Positions 17,143-26,550 are shown, counted from the stretch's first letter. The stretch is DNA of 64,000 nucleotides from Ponticaulis koreensis DSM 19734 (GCF_000420665.1 NZ_ATVJ01000001.1:1240001-1304000); one strand, 5' to 3'. Program-made: numbers and translations. The notes: generated by a model from the sequence alone, not told the origin.

Positions 17143-18252
17143 ATGATAACAGGTGCGGACGATTATCCGTTTCACCAGACGCCTGACCCAATGGCGTTTG
17201 CCGGAACCGACCGGAATTTCTACGACCGTTTCTTTTTCAACGGCTATACGCCAGATGGCGAGGTGTTCTTTGCCGTGGCCTTCGGCCTCTATCCGCAACT
17301 GGATGTGATGGACGGGGCGTTCTGCGTTCTGAAAGACGGCAAGCAGCACAATGTGCGCGTATCCCGTAAGATGCATGCAGACCGGTCTGTGCTTGCGGTT
17401 GGGCCGCTCAGCATTGAGATCGTCAATCCGCTGAAGGAAACGCGTATCAAGCTGACCGACAATGACAGCGGTATTGCTTGCGATCTGATCTGCCATGCGC
17501 GCCACGAGCCAATCGAAGAGCCGCGCTTTACACGTCGGATCGGCACGCGCGCCTTTATGGATTATACGCGCCTGACACAGAATGTGAGCTGGTCAGGCGA
17601 GATCAGACTAGATGGCGAGACTATACGGTTTGATGCGTCCGAAGTGTTTGGGACACGCGACCGCAGCTGGGGTGTGCGTCCTGTCGGGAATGCAGATTCC
17701 CAGCCGCCCAGAGAAGGTAGCCTTACCCAGTTTTACTGGCTCTGGACGCCATGTAATTTCGAAAATGCTGTCGCGTTTTCTCACACGAATGATGACGAGT
17801 ATGGCCGTCCGTGGAACCGGCGCGCCGGTACGCAGATGATTGGCGAACCACTTCGTGAGTATGACGAGGTCGAGTATCGCTATGAGTGGTCACCGAACAC
17901 ACGCCGTATCGCATCCCTGATCGCAGAGATGAGTAGCGAAGACGGTCGCGCCGAGCTTAAGTTCACCCCGTTCAAAACCTTCTATATGACTGGGCTTGGT
18001 TACGGGCATCCACAATGGGGGCACGGCAAGGATCAGGGTGATGTGGCTTTCGCCTATGATGTGATGGAGTCCGAAACGTGTACCCCGTTCGATCCGCTGT
18101 GCCTGCACATTCAGGCGCTCGCAAAGACAGAGCTTACGATAGACGGGAAAGCGCATTCCGGCATTGGTGTAGTGGAGCAATTTTTCGTCGGGCGGCATGA
18201 TCGTACCGGCATGCTGGACGGTCTTGCTGTTCTGCCGGAGGGCGAGCGATGA
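17143..18252 (+). CDS. Conserved protein of unknown function paired with an APH-type kinase
   Basis: A 369-residue protein with no signal peptide or membrane helix. It is rich in aromatic and beta-strand-like stretches, and contains FYDRFFFNGYTPDGEVFFAV near the start and FGTRDRSWGVRPVG in the middle. The DRSWG(V)R motif and overall strand pattern recall AttH/CrtC-like lipocalin-fold proteins, but I cannot confirm that family. The stop overlaps the start of the kinase gene by 4 bases, so the two are translationally coupled and probably act on the same compound. The substrate is unknown. Confidence 0.7.
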   Translation: MITGADDYPFHQTPDPMAFAGTDRNFYDRFFFNGYTPDGEVFFAVAFGLYPQLDVMDGAFCVLKDGKQHNVRVSRKMHADRSVLAVGPLSIEIVNPLKETRIKLTDNDSGIACDLICHARHEPIEEPRFTRRIGTRAFMDYTRLTQNVSWSGEIRLDGETIRFDASEVFGTRDRSWGVRPVGNADSQPPREGSLTQFYWLWTPCNFENAVAFSHTNDDEYGRPWNRRAGTQMIGEPLREYDEVEYRYEWSPNTRRIASLIAEMSSEDGRAELKFTPFKTFYMTGLGYGHPQWGHGKDQGDVAFAYDVMESETCTPFDPLCLHIQALAKTELTIDGKAHSGIGVVEQFFVGRHDRTGMLDGLAVLPEGER

Positions 18253-19280
18253 GTGGGCCGGATATTGATGTGCGCTGGCTCTCCAGCTGCCTTGGGCAGG
18301 GGCGCAACGATCTGCGCGGTATGAGTTGGTCGCCGGTGGGAACAGGGCAGGTGGCTGCCAGCTATCGCGGTGAGCTCGACTGGGCAAAGGGTGACGCGCC
18401 GGAGACGATCGTCGTCAAATGCCCGAGCGAGAATGAGCAGAGCCGTGCGACAGGCTTTCACTATGGCCTCTATGAAAAGGAAGTTGCCTGGTATCGCGAG
18501 CTTCGTCAGCAGTCGGAAATAAATTGCCCCAAATGCTACGGCACGCATTTCGACCAGGAAAAATCAGAGTTTTTTCTGGTGCTGGAGGACTGTTCGCCGG
18601 CCCGTCAGGGAGACCAGCTGGCTGGCGCGAGTGTGGATGAGGTGCGCGCCGGTGTGATCGAACTGGCCTGCCTACATGCCGCATTCTTCGATGACGACGG
18701 CATAAACCAGAACCCTGCGACGGCGCTGACGCCTGAAGATATCAAGCTGCGGTCAGGTCTCTTCCTGCAGTTCTGGACGCCCTTTCGCGAGCGTTATGCG
18801 ACGCGGCTTGATGGTGCGCTTCTGGAGATGGGGGACCGTCTTGTTGCCCGCTACGACCAGTTCGATACCCGCCCGCTCAAACATTTCAGCCTCGTGCATG
18901 GTGACTTCCGGCTGGATAATCTTCTCTTCCGCGATGGTGCGCGCCCGTTCGTTCTGGATTGGCAGACCCTTGTTGCAGGCTGTCCGATGAAGGACGTTGC
19001 ATACTTTATCGGGACGAGCTTTGCCTCACCCGATGACCGGCGCACCCATGAAGATGATCTCTTGCAGACCTATTTTGCAAAGCTTCGCGAGCTTGGCGTG
19101 CAGGCCGACGAAGATGCGCTGATCAGGGATTACCGGATTGAGGCGCTGACAGGTCTAACCATGGCGGTTGTGTCCAGCATGCTGGTTGAGCGTACCGAGC
19201 GCGGTGATGAGATGTTCGCTCTCATGGCCGAGCGCCCGGGCTATCAGGCGCTTGAGCTGGATAGCGTGTCGCTGTTTTAG
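18249..19280 (+). CDS. Aminoglycoside-phosphotransferase-fold kinase (ecdysteroid-kinase-like)
   Basis: A 343-residue small-molecule kinase of the APH superfamily. The catalytic loop is LVHGDFRLDNLLF and the metal-binding loop is FVLDWQTLVAGCPMKDVAYF, both intact. An ATP-binding Lys is likely in TIVVKCPSENEQSR, and FYLVLED-type sequence (FFLVLEDCSPA) forms the hinge. This version, with an intervening helix region typical of the EcKinase/CHK group, usually phosphorylates hydroxyl groups of small organic molecules. It is coupled by an ATGA overlap to the uncharacterised protein upstream. Nothing suggests antibiotic resistance specifically. Confidence 0.88.
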   Translation: MSGPDIDVRWLSSCLGQGRNDLRGMSWSPVGTGQVAASYRGELDWAKGDAPETIVVKCPSENEQSRATGFHYGLYEKEVAWYRELRQQSEINCPKCYGTHFDQEKSEFFLVLEDCSPARQGDQLAGASVDEVRAGVIELACLHAAFFDDDGINQNPATALTPEDIKLRSGLFLQFWTPFRERYATRLDGALLEMGDRLVARYDQFDTRPLKHFSLVHGDFRLDNLLFRDGARPFVLDWQTLVAGCPMKDVAYFIGTSFASPDDRRTHEDDLLQTYFAKLRELGVQADEDALIRDYRIEALTGLTMAVVSSMLVERTERGDEMFALMAERPGYQALELDSVSLF

Positions 19281-19297
19281 GGTGTCGTGCGGGGCGC

Positions 19298-20185
19298 TTA
19301 TATGCCCTTGAAGAAGGACGCCAGATGTCCGCTGACCTCTGCCGGCTTTTCCAGTTGCAGGAAGTGCCCTGCTCCCTGAACTTCGATATGGGTGACACCC
19401 TTTGGAAAGTCGTCCGGTCTGATGGCAGAACGAAACGCATCCGCCAGAATGCATCCATCGCTTGCGCCATTCATGGCTAGGGTCGGAACACTGATTGGTG
19501 CGGCGACCAGATGCGCGGTCTTCGGTTCAGGGGCGCCGCTCATCGCGCGATAATATGATAAAGCGGCTTCCAGCACTTTCGGCCTGGAAAACGTCTCTTT
19601 CATGATTGAAAGGTCTGTCTCGGGTATATCCCATTCGGGTGACCATGTGCGCCAGAGGTTTTCCAGATAGGCAAAGTCATCTCGGCGGATTTCATCTTCA
19701 GCGATTCCGACCTGCTGAAAGAAGCGCATATAGGCAGAGGCGTCGCGCTGAGCCTCATTGGTCATGATGGCCTCAACGAGGCGTGCGGACGGTGGTACGG
19801 CAAGCAGGCTCAGAGACTTTATCTTGTCGGGCGCCATTCTGGTGGCCGCGTAAGCAAGTGTCGACCCCCAGTCATGCCCCACAAGGTGAACCGGATCGGA
19901 GCTGAGCAAATTGATCGCTGCAACGACATCTGCGGCCGTTTCCGCGAGCTGATAATCTGAAATCTCGATCTGCGGTGACGGTTGGGAGGAGGGCTCATAC
20001 CCGCGCAGGGTCAGCGCAACAGCACGAAATCCAGAGGCTGCCAGATGAGGCATGACCTTCGCCCAGCTCGCAGGTGTATCGGGAAAGCCGTGTAGCAGTA
20101 GCGCTGTCGGGCCTTTACCCATTTCCCAGCACGAAAATGTCAGGTCACGCATTTCAAGCTGCCGGTGGAGTGCGCCGTCAATCAT
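19298..20185 (-). CDS. Alpha/beta hydrolase, epoxide-hydrolase-like
   Basis: A 295-residue cytoplasmic hydrolase. The HGFPDTPASW oxyanion motif and the nucleophile elbow LVGHDWGS, with Asp instead of Ser, are characteristic of soluble epoxide hydrolases and haloalkane dehalogenases; HGFP favours epoxide hydrolase. A Tyr-containing cap segment (LSYYRAM) and the closing GAGHFLQLEKPAEV catalytic His are present, with an acid in NGASDGCI. It is convergent with the kinase gene; only 17 bases separate them. Confidence 0.87.
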   Translation of the reverse strand: MIDGALHRQLEMRDLTFSCWEMGKGPTALLLHGFPDTPASWAKVMPHLAASGFRAVALTLRGYEPSSQPSPQIEISDYQLAETAADVVAAINLLSSDPVHLVGHDWGSTLAYAATRMAPDKIKSLSLLAVPPSARLVEAIMTNEAQRDASAYMRFFQQVGIAEDEIRRDDFAYLENLWRTWSPEWDIPETDLSIMKETFSRPKVLEAALSYYRAMSGAPEPKTAHLVAAPISVPTLAMNGASDGCILADAFRSAIRPDDFPKGVTHIEVQGAGHFLQLEKPAEVSGHLASFFKGI

Positions 20186-20233
20186 TCAGATGTCCTTCCC
20201 GGGATGTGGGAGCATGAATTGCTCCGCTGATTA

Positions 20234-20316
20234 TCCGGTGGATGCTAGCGGCCAAATTCGCGGAAGGACAGGCTTGTTTCGGTTCTAGGGGACGGGCCGC
20301 TGCGCGGCGTGAGGCA
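20234..20316. repeat. Intergenic repeat, copy 1
   Basis: A degenerate tandem repeat unit beginning TCCGGTGGAT, continuing with AGCGGCCAAAT and ending in a 21-base core (20296-20316) that is identical in copy 2. The core contains a GCCGC-TGC-GCGGC hairpin. Middle parts of the two copies differ in length and sequence. Confidence 0.7.
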
Positions 20317-20344
20317 GGGCCAACACAATTTTCTCTAAAATCGA

Positions 20345-20432
20345 TCCACTGGATCAGCGGCCAAATCCATGCAGCGGCAGACCTGCCGTCGGGCTTTGCC
20401 CGCCTGCCGGAGCCGCTGCGCGGCGTGAGGCA
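20345..20432. repeat. Intergenic repeat, copy 2
   Basis: Second unit, beginning TCCACTGGAT, then AGCGGCCAAAT, and ending in the same 21-base core at 20412-20432. It also has extra complementary bases (GGCAGACCTGCC and GGGCTTTGCCC), giving more hairpins than copy 1. The pattern suggests a dispersed palindromic element family of this genome. Confidence 0.7.
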
Positions 20433-20443
20433 ATACGACTACA

Positions 20444-20503
20444 ATTCATTCCTGAATTCGTGCCACCGGCACGAATGTTTTTGCGAAGCAAAATCGGAAT
20501 GAA

Positions 20504-20504
<1 letters not shown>
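20444..20504. repeat. Nested palindromic element directly abutting tRNA-Val
   Basis: Outer arms ATTCATTCC (20444-20452) and GGAATGAAT (20496-20504) enclose two hairpins: ATTCGTGCC-ACC-GGCACGAAT (20456-20476) and TTTTGC-GAA-GCAAAA (20479-20493). The right arm ends at the last base of the tRNA CCA. It could be a processing or termination structure for the tRNA transcript, or a small mobile palindromic unit inserted at the tRNA end. Confidence 0.7.
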
Positions 20505-20578
<74 letters not shown>

Positions 20579-20676
20579 ACTCTGGCGAAGCACGGAAAAT
20601 TACCGTGTTTCGGGAAGCGGTCATAAATCACAAAGCCTATACGCTCGTCAATTCCAAACTGCGTGGAAAATGCAGG

Positions 20677-21489
20677 CTAAGGCGCAGTTTTTGAAAGCCG
20701 CTGCGAGAGCACAATCGCAAGACTGGTGGCGACATTGAGGCTATCGACCTCGTTGGACATGGGAATGCGGATGGCCTTGCCGCGTGCGATCAGGTTATCC
20801 GGCAGGCCGGGACCTTCCGGCCCAAGAATAATGGCAAGCTTTTCGGGCCGATCGGCGGCATAGAGTGAGCTTGCTGCCTCACCCGGTGTCAGAGTCCAGG
20901 GCGTATAGCCGGACGCTTCCAAAGCGTTGAAAATTTCATCGGCCGTCGCGCCATGATGAAAGGGGAGCCAGAGTGCGGTTCCGGCAGATACACGGATGGA
21001 TTTCCGGTAGAGCGGATCGCAGCTCGTCTCGTCCAGAATGATCGCATCGCCGCCAAGCGCGGCAGAGTTTCGAAACAGCGCGCCGGCATTGTCGTGATTT
21101 GAAAGACTGATCGCGACGACGAGCGTGTCATGGTCGCGAGCTTTCAGCCAGTCTGAAAGCGGCGCGGCACCATCCTTGTGTCCGCAGGCGAGAATACCGC
21201 GATGGATCGGGAAGCCGACAATCTGGTCCATAACAGGCTGGTCCGCAGTGTAGACCGGAATATTATCGGGCAGGTTTTCGAGAAGAGGGGCGAGAACAGG
21301 CAGGCGCCCGGTTTCGAGAAATATGCTGTCAGGTTTGAAGCGTGACCGGCTCAGAAACACATCCAGTGTAACCTTGCCTTCGACGATAAATTTGCCATCG
21401 CGCCCTGTGAGGTCGCGCTCGCGCACGGATGTATAGTCCGCTATGCGTGGGTCCTCAGGACTAGTAATTTTGACAGGCGCTGAACTCAT
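20677..21489 (-). CDS. SpoU/TrmH-family RNA 2'-O-methyltransferase
   Basis: A 270-residue SPOUT enzyme that methylates a ribose in tRNA or rRNA using S-adenosylmethionine. The three family motifs are present: motif 1 SNHDNAGALFRNSAALG with the catalytic Arg, motif 2 LAIILGPEGPGLP, and motif 3 IPMSNEVDSLNVATSLAIVL, which form the trefoil knot. An N-terminal substrate-binding region (DGKFIVEGKVTLDVFL) precedes them. Which RNA and nucleotide it modifies cannot be told from sequence alone. It follows the tRNA-Val gene on the same strand. Confidence 0.92.
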   Translation of the reverse strand: MSSAPVKITSPEDPRIADYTSVRERDLTGRDGKFIVEGKVTLDVFLSRSRFKPDSIFLETGRLPVLAPLLENLPDNIPVYTADQPVMDQIVGFPIHRGILACGHKDGAAPLSDWLKARDHDTLVVAISLSNHDNAGALFRNSAALGGDAIILDETSCDPLYRKSIRVSAGTALWLPFHHGATADEIFNALEASGYTPWTLTPGEAASSLYAADRPEKLAIILGPEGPGLPDNLIARGKAIRIPMSNEVDSLNVATSLAIVLSQRLSKTAP

Positions 21490-21535
21490 GAGAGGCTTAT
21501 GCGCCGCGTCAGACTATTGGGCAATATTTGTCGGA

Positions 21536-21871
21536 TTATGAGATGGCCGCGCCACCTGCAATGTCGCGAATAACCAGCTCGACCAAGCCGCTATCAGGGC
21601 GCACCAGATAGGCATCATCATCGATGAGAACCCATTCCTGACCGCGCGGGGCAGACGGCAAACCATAGGCGTAATAATCCTGCCAGTCGCGCACGCCAAA
21701 CTCTACAGGGATGACGTCGCCGCGGTCGTAAGTCATGCTGACTTCAGGGGCTTGTGGAGCGAAATAATAAGCCGGTTCCGGCTGGACTGATGTTGCCGGG
21801 TCTTCGGCAAAAGCCATCGGGGAAAGTGTAAGAAGGGCCATTGCCAGGCCAAGGTTCATGAGGGGGCGCAT
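21536..21871 (-). CDS. RcnB-family periplasmic protein
   Basis: A 111-residue secreted protein. A signal peptide (MRPLMNLGLAMALLTLSPMAFA) is followed by the RcnB pattern: YDRGDVIPVEFGVRDWQDYYAYGLPSAPRGQEWVLIDDDAYLVRP and a closing GLVELVIRDI. E. coli RcnB modulates nickel/cobalt export, but most family members are uncharacterised, so metal binding here is only a possibility. A second family member occurs at 35840-36211 in this window. Confidence 0.82.
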   Translation of the reverse strand: MRPLMNLGLAMALLTLSPMAFAEDPATSVQPEPAYYFAPQAPEVSMTYDRGDVIPVEFGVRDWQDYYAYGLPSAPRGQEWVLIDDDAYLVRPDSGLVELVIRDIAGGAAIS

Positions 21872-21946
21872 GTGAATATCTCCGTTGCTTAATCAACGGA
21901 GGAACCCGCAAACGGTTCCGCATTTTCTGGCTGTGGTGTCTGGCGA

Positions 21947-22141
21947 TTATTCGCTGACGGGCTGGTCGGCAATGCCGCTCAGATAGCTATCGTCATCAAT
22001 ACGGGGATCGGCCTGCGAAAGAATAAGGTTCGGGCATTTGTCCGAACCGGCCTTTTCAATGGCTTCGCGGCTTATCTTGGCCACTCCGGCATCTGAACCA
22101 AATTGCAGATGCCGTGAGTCGCGAATGTTTGACTGTGTCAT
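21947..22141 (-). CDS. Small conserved-looking protein, function unknown
   Basis: A 64-residue soluble polypeptide preceded by a good ribosome site (GGGAGAG, 7 bases before the ATG), which is the main reason to call it. It is polar with no signal or membrane helix and ends DDSYLSGIADQPVSE. It lies between rpoH and the rcnB-like gene on the same strand. I do not recognise a family. Confidence 0.55.
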   Translation of the reverse strand: MTQSNIRDSRHLQFGSDAGVAKISREAIEKAGSDKCPNLILSQADPRIDDDSYLSGIADQPVSE

Positions 22142-22212
22142 GTGTTCTCTCCCGGAGAATGCGTGTTGTCCCCACGCCTATAGGGAGAGAATGGACCGAA
22201 ATTCTAAAAAAA

Positions 22213-23103
22213 CTATGGCTTAAGCGGGAGGCCTTCTTCTTTTGCCGCCCGAACCATAGCTTTTTGCAGTTTTTCAAACGCGCGCACCTCAATCTGGCGG
22301 ATACGTTCGCGGGAGACATTGTAGACCTTGGAGAGGTCTTCCAGTGTCACCGGCTCGTCTTTCAGGCGGCGCTCCGTGATGATGTGCTTTTCGCGGTCAT
22401 TCAGATCTTCCATGGCGCGCTCCAGAAGCGTCATGCGCGCATCGAATTCCTGACGGTCCGCAAACTCACGGGCCTGACCCGGATTGGTTTCATCTTCCAG
22501 CCAGTCCTGCCACTCGCCATCGCCTTCCGTGCCGCCGATTGGCGCGTTGAGAGAGGCATCAGACGCAGACATGCGCCCATTCATGGAAATGACTTCGTCT
22601 TCGGAGACGTTGAGGCGGGTGGCGATTTCTGTGACCTGTTCCGGACGCAGATCGCCGCTTTCAATCGCGTTGATCTCGCCTTTAATGCGGCGCAGATTGA
22701 AGAAGAGCTTTTTCTGGGCGGCGGTCGTGCCGAGTTTTACCAGCGACCAGCTACGCAGAATGTATTCCTGAATAGAGGCGCGAATCCACCACATCGCGTA
22801 GGTCGCGAGGCGGAAGCCTTTATCCGGATCGAATTTTTTGACGGCCTGCATCAGGCCCACATTGCCTTCTGACACCACTTCAGCCATCGGCAGGCCGTAG
22901 CCGCGATAGCCCATCGCGATCTTGGCGACGAGGCGCAGGTGAGAGGTCACCATTTTTTCCGCAGCTTCAGAGTCTTCGTGCTCCTGCCAGCTTTTCGCCA
23001 GCATGAATTCTTCCTCTTTGGAAAGCATTGGAAATTTGCGGATTTCGGTCAGATACCGAGAAAGGCCCTGTTCAGGTGACAGAGCGACTGATGTCCCAGC
23101 CAT
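22213..23103 (-). CDS. rpoH: Heat-shock sigma factor RpoH (sigma-32)
   Basis: RpoH directs RNA polymerase to heat-shock and stress promoters. I chose the ATG at 23103 because GGGAGGT lies 6 bases upstream; a longer frame would start inside that site. Region 2 reads EKMVTSHLRLVAKIAMGYRGYGLPMAEVVSEGNVGLMQAVKKFDP (split here only by eye) with TYAMWWIRASIQEYILRSWSLVKLG. The RpoH box QKKLFFNLR (residues 130-138) distinguishes it from other sigma factors. Region 4 has LEDLSKVYNVSRERIRQIEVRA. The length of 296 residues is typical. Confidence 0.96.
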   Translation of the reverse strand: MAGTSVALSPEQGLSRYLTEIRKFPMLSKEEEFMLAKSWQEHEDSEAAEKMVTSHLRLVAKIAMGYRGYGLPMAEVVSEGNVGLMQAVKKFDPDKGFRLATYAMWWIRASIQEYILRSWSLVKLGTTAAQKKLFFNLRRIKGEINAIESGDLRPEQVTEIATRLNVSEDEVISMNGRMSASDASLNAPIGGTEGDGEWQDWLEDETNPGQAREFADRQEFDARMTLLERAMEDLNDREKHIITERRLKDEPVTLEDLSKVYNVSRERIRQIEVRAFEKLQKAMVRAAKEEGLPLKP

Positions 23104-23407
23104 GTAATTACCTCCCATGAAAGACTCGCCTACTCACTAAGTGACGTTTGCGAACGTTCCAGGTTTCAAAAAAATCGCCCATCTGAGATGCAGCAATCAA
23201 CCATGCATGCCCCGTCAGCATCGGCAGCATACCTATGCTATGTAGGTACAATTTGAGCTCATTGAACCCGTTCTTGCCAAAAAAGAAGCGCAAATTTTGG
23301 TAACGTTTCCTTGTGCGAGCTTCAGGAAAACACTCGTTCCGGTAGAATAAAGTTAACCCATACGCGCTATACATTAGGCATTTAGACAAGCTGTGTGGGA
23401 GATGTAC
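23104..23407. promoter_or_regulatory. Divergent promoter region between rpoH and the chemoreceptor gene
   Basis: About 300 bases with no convincing gene; a 93-codon minus-strand frame runs through it but lacks a ribosome site and protein-like composition. Small palindromes TCACTAAGTGA (near 23132) and CGTTTGCGAACG (near 23144) lie just upstream of rpoH. The stretch is more AT-rich than its flanks, as expected for promoters; I cannot assign -35/-10 boxes with confidence. Confidence 0.45.
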
Positions 23408-25759
23408 GTGCTGGAACGTATGCTATCGTCACTTTCAATTAAGTTGAAAATGGGGCTCGCCGTCGCGCTACCGACGATTGGGCTTATTGTGTTTGCCGTC
23501 GCGTTTTGCGTTGGGCAATGGAAGTCTGTCGAGAGCATGCGCCATACGGTGCAATTGACAGAATTTTCTCAGTCAGTGAGCGAACTTGTTCACGAGCTTC
23601 AAGTGGAGCGTGGCCGAACCGCTGGGTATATCGGCTCGGGCAAGGCGGCTGATGCTGAATCCAGCCTTGAGACGCAAATGCGACGTGTCAATCAGTTCCG
23701 CGAGAGCTTTATAGAAACGGCTTCATTATTCCGCGACGACCTTGAGACAGACTTGCAGCGTGAACATTTGCAAGCGGTTCTGACCAACCTTGATGGTCTC
23801 GACGCGCACAGGAACGCCGTACGCACTGAGGCACTGACAGTTGCGCAGGCGGTTGGTGAATACACCCATACGATCAACGATCTCATTGCGCTCATTGCTG
23901 ACGAAGCTGCTCTGGTCGGCGATGCCGATCTTTCCGGCGCGCTTCAGGGATTGTTGCAGTTGACCAATGCCAAGGAAGCCGCGGGACTTGAACGCGCACG
24001 CGGTAGCGCAGCACTGGCTGCAGGTGAGATGAACGAGGTGGCGCATCAGGCCCTATTGTCTCTCAGTACAATCCAGCAAGAGCAGTTTTCAAACTACCGT
24101 TCGTCTATGACAGACGAATGGGAGCGTGCGCTTGACGGTGTCGAGCAGGGCGCGGTTGGCACGCGTATCGCATCGATCCGTGAGAACCTGCACCGCGCCG
24201 GGTATGACGGCCAGCTTCCGGATGTCACCAGCAATGAATGGTTCGAGCTTACAACACAGCGTATTGACCGGCTTATGGCGATTACCGACGATGTTTCAGA
24301 ACATATCCGCTCGATTGCGCTCGCAAAACAATCACAACTTCAGACGCTTGTGTGGACAGTTATCGCTATGTCTGTCGTGTTGACGCTTATCACGATGGTC
24401 GCGTCGTACATTCTGGTTTCAAGCATTGTGCGACCAATGGAAAACATCACAAAGTCGCTCGACCAGCTTTCTAAAGGCGAGACCGAGGTGAAAATCTCCG
24501 GCACGGAACGCGGTGATGAAATCGGTGTTCTTGCGCGTGCAGCACGTCAGTTTATGGAGCTGTCGCGTCAACGCGAGGCTCTGATGAAGCAAAACGCTGA
24601 GAATGAACAGAAAGCGATGGTTGAGCGCCGTAATGTTCTTGACCAAATGGCGCGTCAGGTCGAAGAGGCGACGCATTCAACTGTGTCAAAAATTGTGGTG
24701 ACTGCGGAAGAGCTGGCTTCGAATGCAAGCAGTATGCGTTCGCGTCTGAGTGATGCGTCTTCGAATGCAAGCAAGGCCAATCAGGCGACTTCAGAGTCTC
24801 TGGACGGTACGCAACGGGCTTCTGATCTGGCTGATGAACTGAACGCGGCAATCGCCGAAGTGGCTGAAAGCATTATGCGCGGCGATAAGATGGCACGTGA
24901 AACCGTTCAGCTGGCTGTTGATTCCCGTCAGACGGTTGAAGAGCTTGATGAGGCGACACAGCAAATCGGTGACTTCGTTCGTGTCATCACCGAGCTTGCC
25001 GAGCAGACAAATCTTCTTGCCCTCAACGCCACGATTGAGTCCGCACGTGCAGGTGAACACGGCAAAGGCTTTGCTGTCGTGGCGTCCGAGATCAAACAGC
25101 TCGCATCTCAGACCAATACATCTGCGACGCAGATCACCGAGCGTGTCGGGCAGATTCAGTCGCGCACTCGTACGGCTGTCGATGCAATCAACCGCATCTC
25201 ATCTTCTATCGAGCAGCTTGGCGGTGTGACATCATCTGTGGCTGCCGCGGTTGAAGAACAGCGTGCTTCTACGGACTCCTTTACCGGCTTCCTCAATAGT
25301 AATCGTGCGGCGATTGAAGATGTGGCCCGACAGGTCGCAGATCTCACGCGAATTACTCAGGAAACCTCTGAAAGCGCGACGTCCATGTCTCGTCAGGTAG
25401 ATGAGATGACCACTGCGTCTCGGTCAGCGAATGAGGAGATTCCGCAAATCGTCCAGCGTGCGGTTGCGGCGGCGGATAACCGCGGTGCACCGCGAACCAA
25501 AACCGAACAGCCTGTGACCGTTACTCAGAACAATTCGTCACGTCCGGCGGTTCTGAAAGATGTGTCCAGCAGCGGTGCACGTCTCAATCAGCCGAGCTCG
25601 GGCAAGGTCGACCTCACCCTTCCCGGTCAGATGGGGCAGGTGAAGGCTAAAACGGCATGGTCAAATGAGACGGAATCAGGTGTCGAGTTTGAAGAAACCC
25701 TGTCTGGCAATCTGATGGAACGTCTGATCGCGATGGCAAAGAAGGACAGCGCTGCCTGA
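23408..25759 (+). CDS. Methyl-accepting chemotaxis protein with NIT sensor and C-terminal PilZ domain
   Basis: A membrane chemoreceptor. Start choice: GGGAG sits 6 bases before a GTG at 23408; upstream GTG (23393) and ATG (23402) in frame have no proper site. TM1 is at about residues 15-38. A periplasmic NIT-type sensor follows, with [15 protein letters not shown] and later [22 protein letters not shown]2 (about 313-338), HAMP ([17 protein letters not shown]) and the signalling tip [20 protein letters not shown] come next. The last 95 residues form a PilZ domain with both c-di-GMP motifs, RGAPR (RxxxR) and DVSSSGARL (DxSxxG), then [13 protein letters not shown]. It may link c-di-GMP level to taxis. 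No che cluster is in the window. Confidence 0.92.
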   Translation: MLERMLSSLSIKLKMGLAVALPTIGLIVFAVAFCVGQWKSVESMRHTVQLTEFSQSVSELVHELQVERGRTAGYIGSGKAADAESSLETQMRRVNQFRESFIETASLFRDDLETDLQREHLQAVLTNLDGLDAHRNAVRTEALTVAQAVGEYTHTINDLIALIADEAALVGDADLSGALQGLLQLTNAKEAAGLERARGSAALAAGEMNEVAHQALLSLSTIQQEQFSNYRSSMTDEWERALDGVEQGAVGTRIASIRENLHRAGYDGQLPDVTSNEWFELTTQRIDRLMAITDDVSEHIRSIALAKQSQLQTLVWTVIAMSVVLTLITMVASYILVSSIVRPMENITKSLDQLSKGETEVKISGTERGDEIGVLARAARQFMELSRQREALMKQNAENEQKAMVERRNVLDQMARQVEEATHSTVSKIVVTAEELASNASSMRSRLSDASSNASKANQATSESLDGTQRASDLADELNAAIAEVAESIMRGDKMARETVQLAVDSRQTVEELDEATQQIGDFVRVITELAEQTNLLALNATIESARAGEHGKGFAVVASEIKQLASQTNTSATQITERVGQIQSRTRTAVDAINRISSSIEQLGGVTSSVAAAVEEQRASTDSFTGFLNSNRAAIEDVARQVADLTRITQETSESATSMSRQVDEMTTASRSANEEIPQIVQRAVAAADNRGAPRTKTEQPVTVTQNNSSRPAVLKDVSSSGARLNQPSSGKVDLTLPGQMGQVKAKTAWSNETESGVEFEETLSGNLMERLIAMAKKDSAA

Positions 25760-25784
25760 TCGAGGGCATCGGACGCTGAAATAG

Positions 25785-25812
25785 AAACGGGGCCGTGTGG
25801 CCCCGTTTTTTT
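25785..25812 (+). terminator. Rho-independent terminator between the chemoreceptor gene and sodC
   Basis: Perfect 10-bp stem (AAACGGGGCC with GGCCCCGTTT), 4-base loop, then a T run. The reverse strand also has an A/T-flanked stem, so it can serve convergent sodC too. Confidence 0.92.
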
Positions 25813-25818
25813 GTTGGT

Positions 25819-26397
25819 CTAGTTGATGACTGCGCAGGCAACACGGGGGCCTGCTCCGCCAATCGGCTGGGACACATGATCGTCCTCGTCAGCGTGAATA
25901 ATCAGCGCTGCGCCATCGTCATCGAGAAGTTCTGAGCCGGTTGTGAGTGTTGTGAAGGCTTCATAGCCAGCCGACCCGTTCGCCGCGACCCAGATGTTCG
26001 GAATGTCGCCGCCTTCCGGGCCAGCCGGATTAAGCAGGCCGTGGCCGCCTTCGACCTTGCCAATATGGCCGCCAGAATTCGTGAATGTGCCAATGTCAGA
26101 GCAATCACCGATCTGGTGCAGGTGCAGGCCATGCCAGCCAGGCTCAAGCGAACCCGGCTGAACAGTCACGCGCAGCAGAACGCCGTTAGAGCCTTCAATC
26201 AGATTGACGGCACCAATCTCTGCGCCATCAACGCCGGTCAGCGTGCCGCGAGCATTCAACATGCTTGGCAGGCTCTCGCCGGATGTTTCTGTCGGCAGAG
26301 GTGTTTCAGGTGCCGGTTCTGTTTGTGGGGTTTCTGCCTGTGAGCAGGCCGTCATGAAAAGTGCGGTAGCTGCAGTAAGTAGCAGTTTGTTCGTCAT
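25819..26397 (-). CDS. sodC: Copper/zinc superoxide dismutase, lipoprotein
   Basis: SodC converts periplasmic superoxide to peroxide and oxygen. The start at 26397 gives the lipobox signal MTNKLLLTAATALFMTAC and follows an AGGGAAG site; the open frame continues 18 codons further upstream without a signal. Metal ligands are visible in GWHGLHLHQIGDCS, GGHIGKVEGGHGLLNP and LIIHADEDDH, and the paired disulfide cysteines in GDCS and the terminal RVACAVIN. A 35-residue Glu/Pro/Thr-rich linker separates the lipid anchor from the domain. Confidence 0.95.
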   Translation of the reverse strand: MTNKLLLTAATALFMTACSQAETPQTEPAPETPLPTETSGESLPSMLNARGTLTGVDGAEIGAVNLIEGSNGVLLRVTVQPGSLEPGWHGLHLHQIGDCSDIGTFTNSGGHIGKVEGGHGLLNPAGPEGGDIPNIWVAANGSAGYEAFTTLTTGSELLDDDGAALIIHADEDDHVSQPIGGAGPRVACAVIN

Positions 26398-26550
26398 GTC
26401 TGGTCTTCCCTTGTTAGGTGCAAAACGCAGACTGACAGGCGTGGTTCCCACGTAAAGCTAAAAACGATGTATTCAGGTACAGACTGACATATGCGCGTTT
26501 TTCAGTCTTGGTTTCTCATGTGTTAGACTGGCGCAAACCGGGAGGGGTGG

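Noticed and set aside
18249-19280. Antibiotic resistance by an aminoglycoside phosphotransferase
   Set aside because: The APH fold is shared by many metabolic kinases. The sequence fits the ecdysteroid-kinase-like group, and the coupled gene is not a resistance partner.
23108-23389. A 93-codon minus-strand gene upstream of rpoH
   Set aside because: It has no ribosome site, ends inside the rpoH leader and has a composition unlike real proteins. The region is better explained as divergent promoters.
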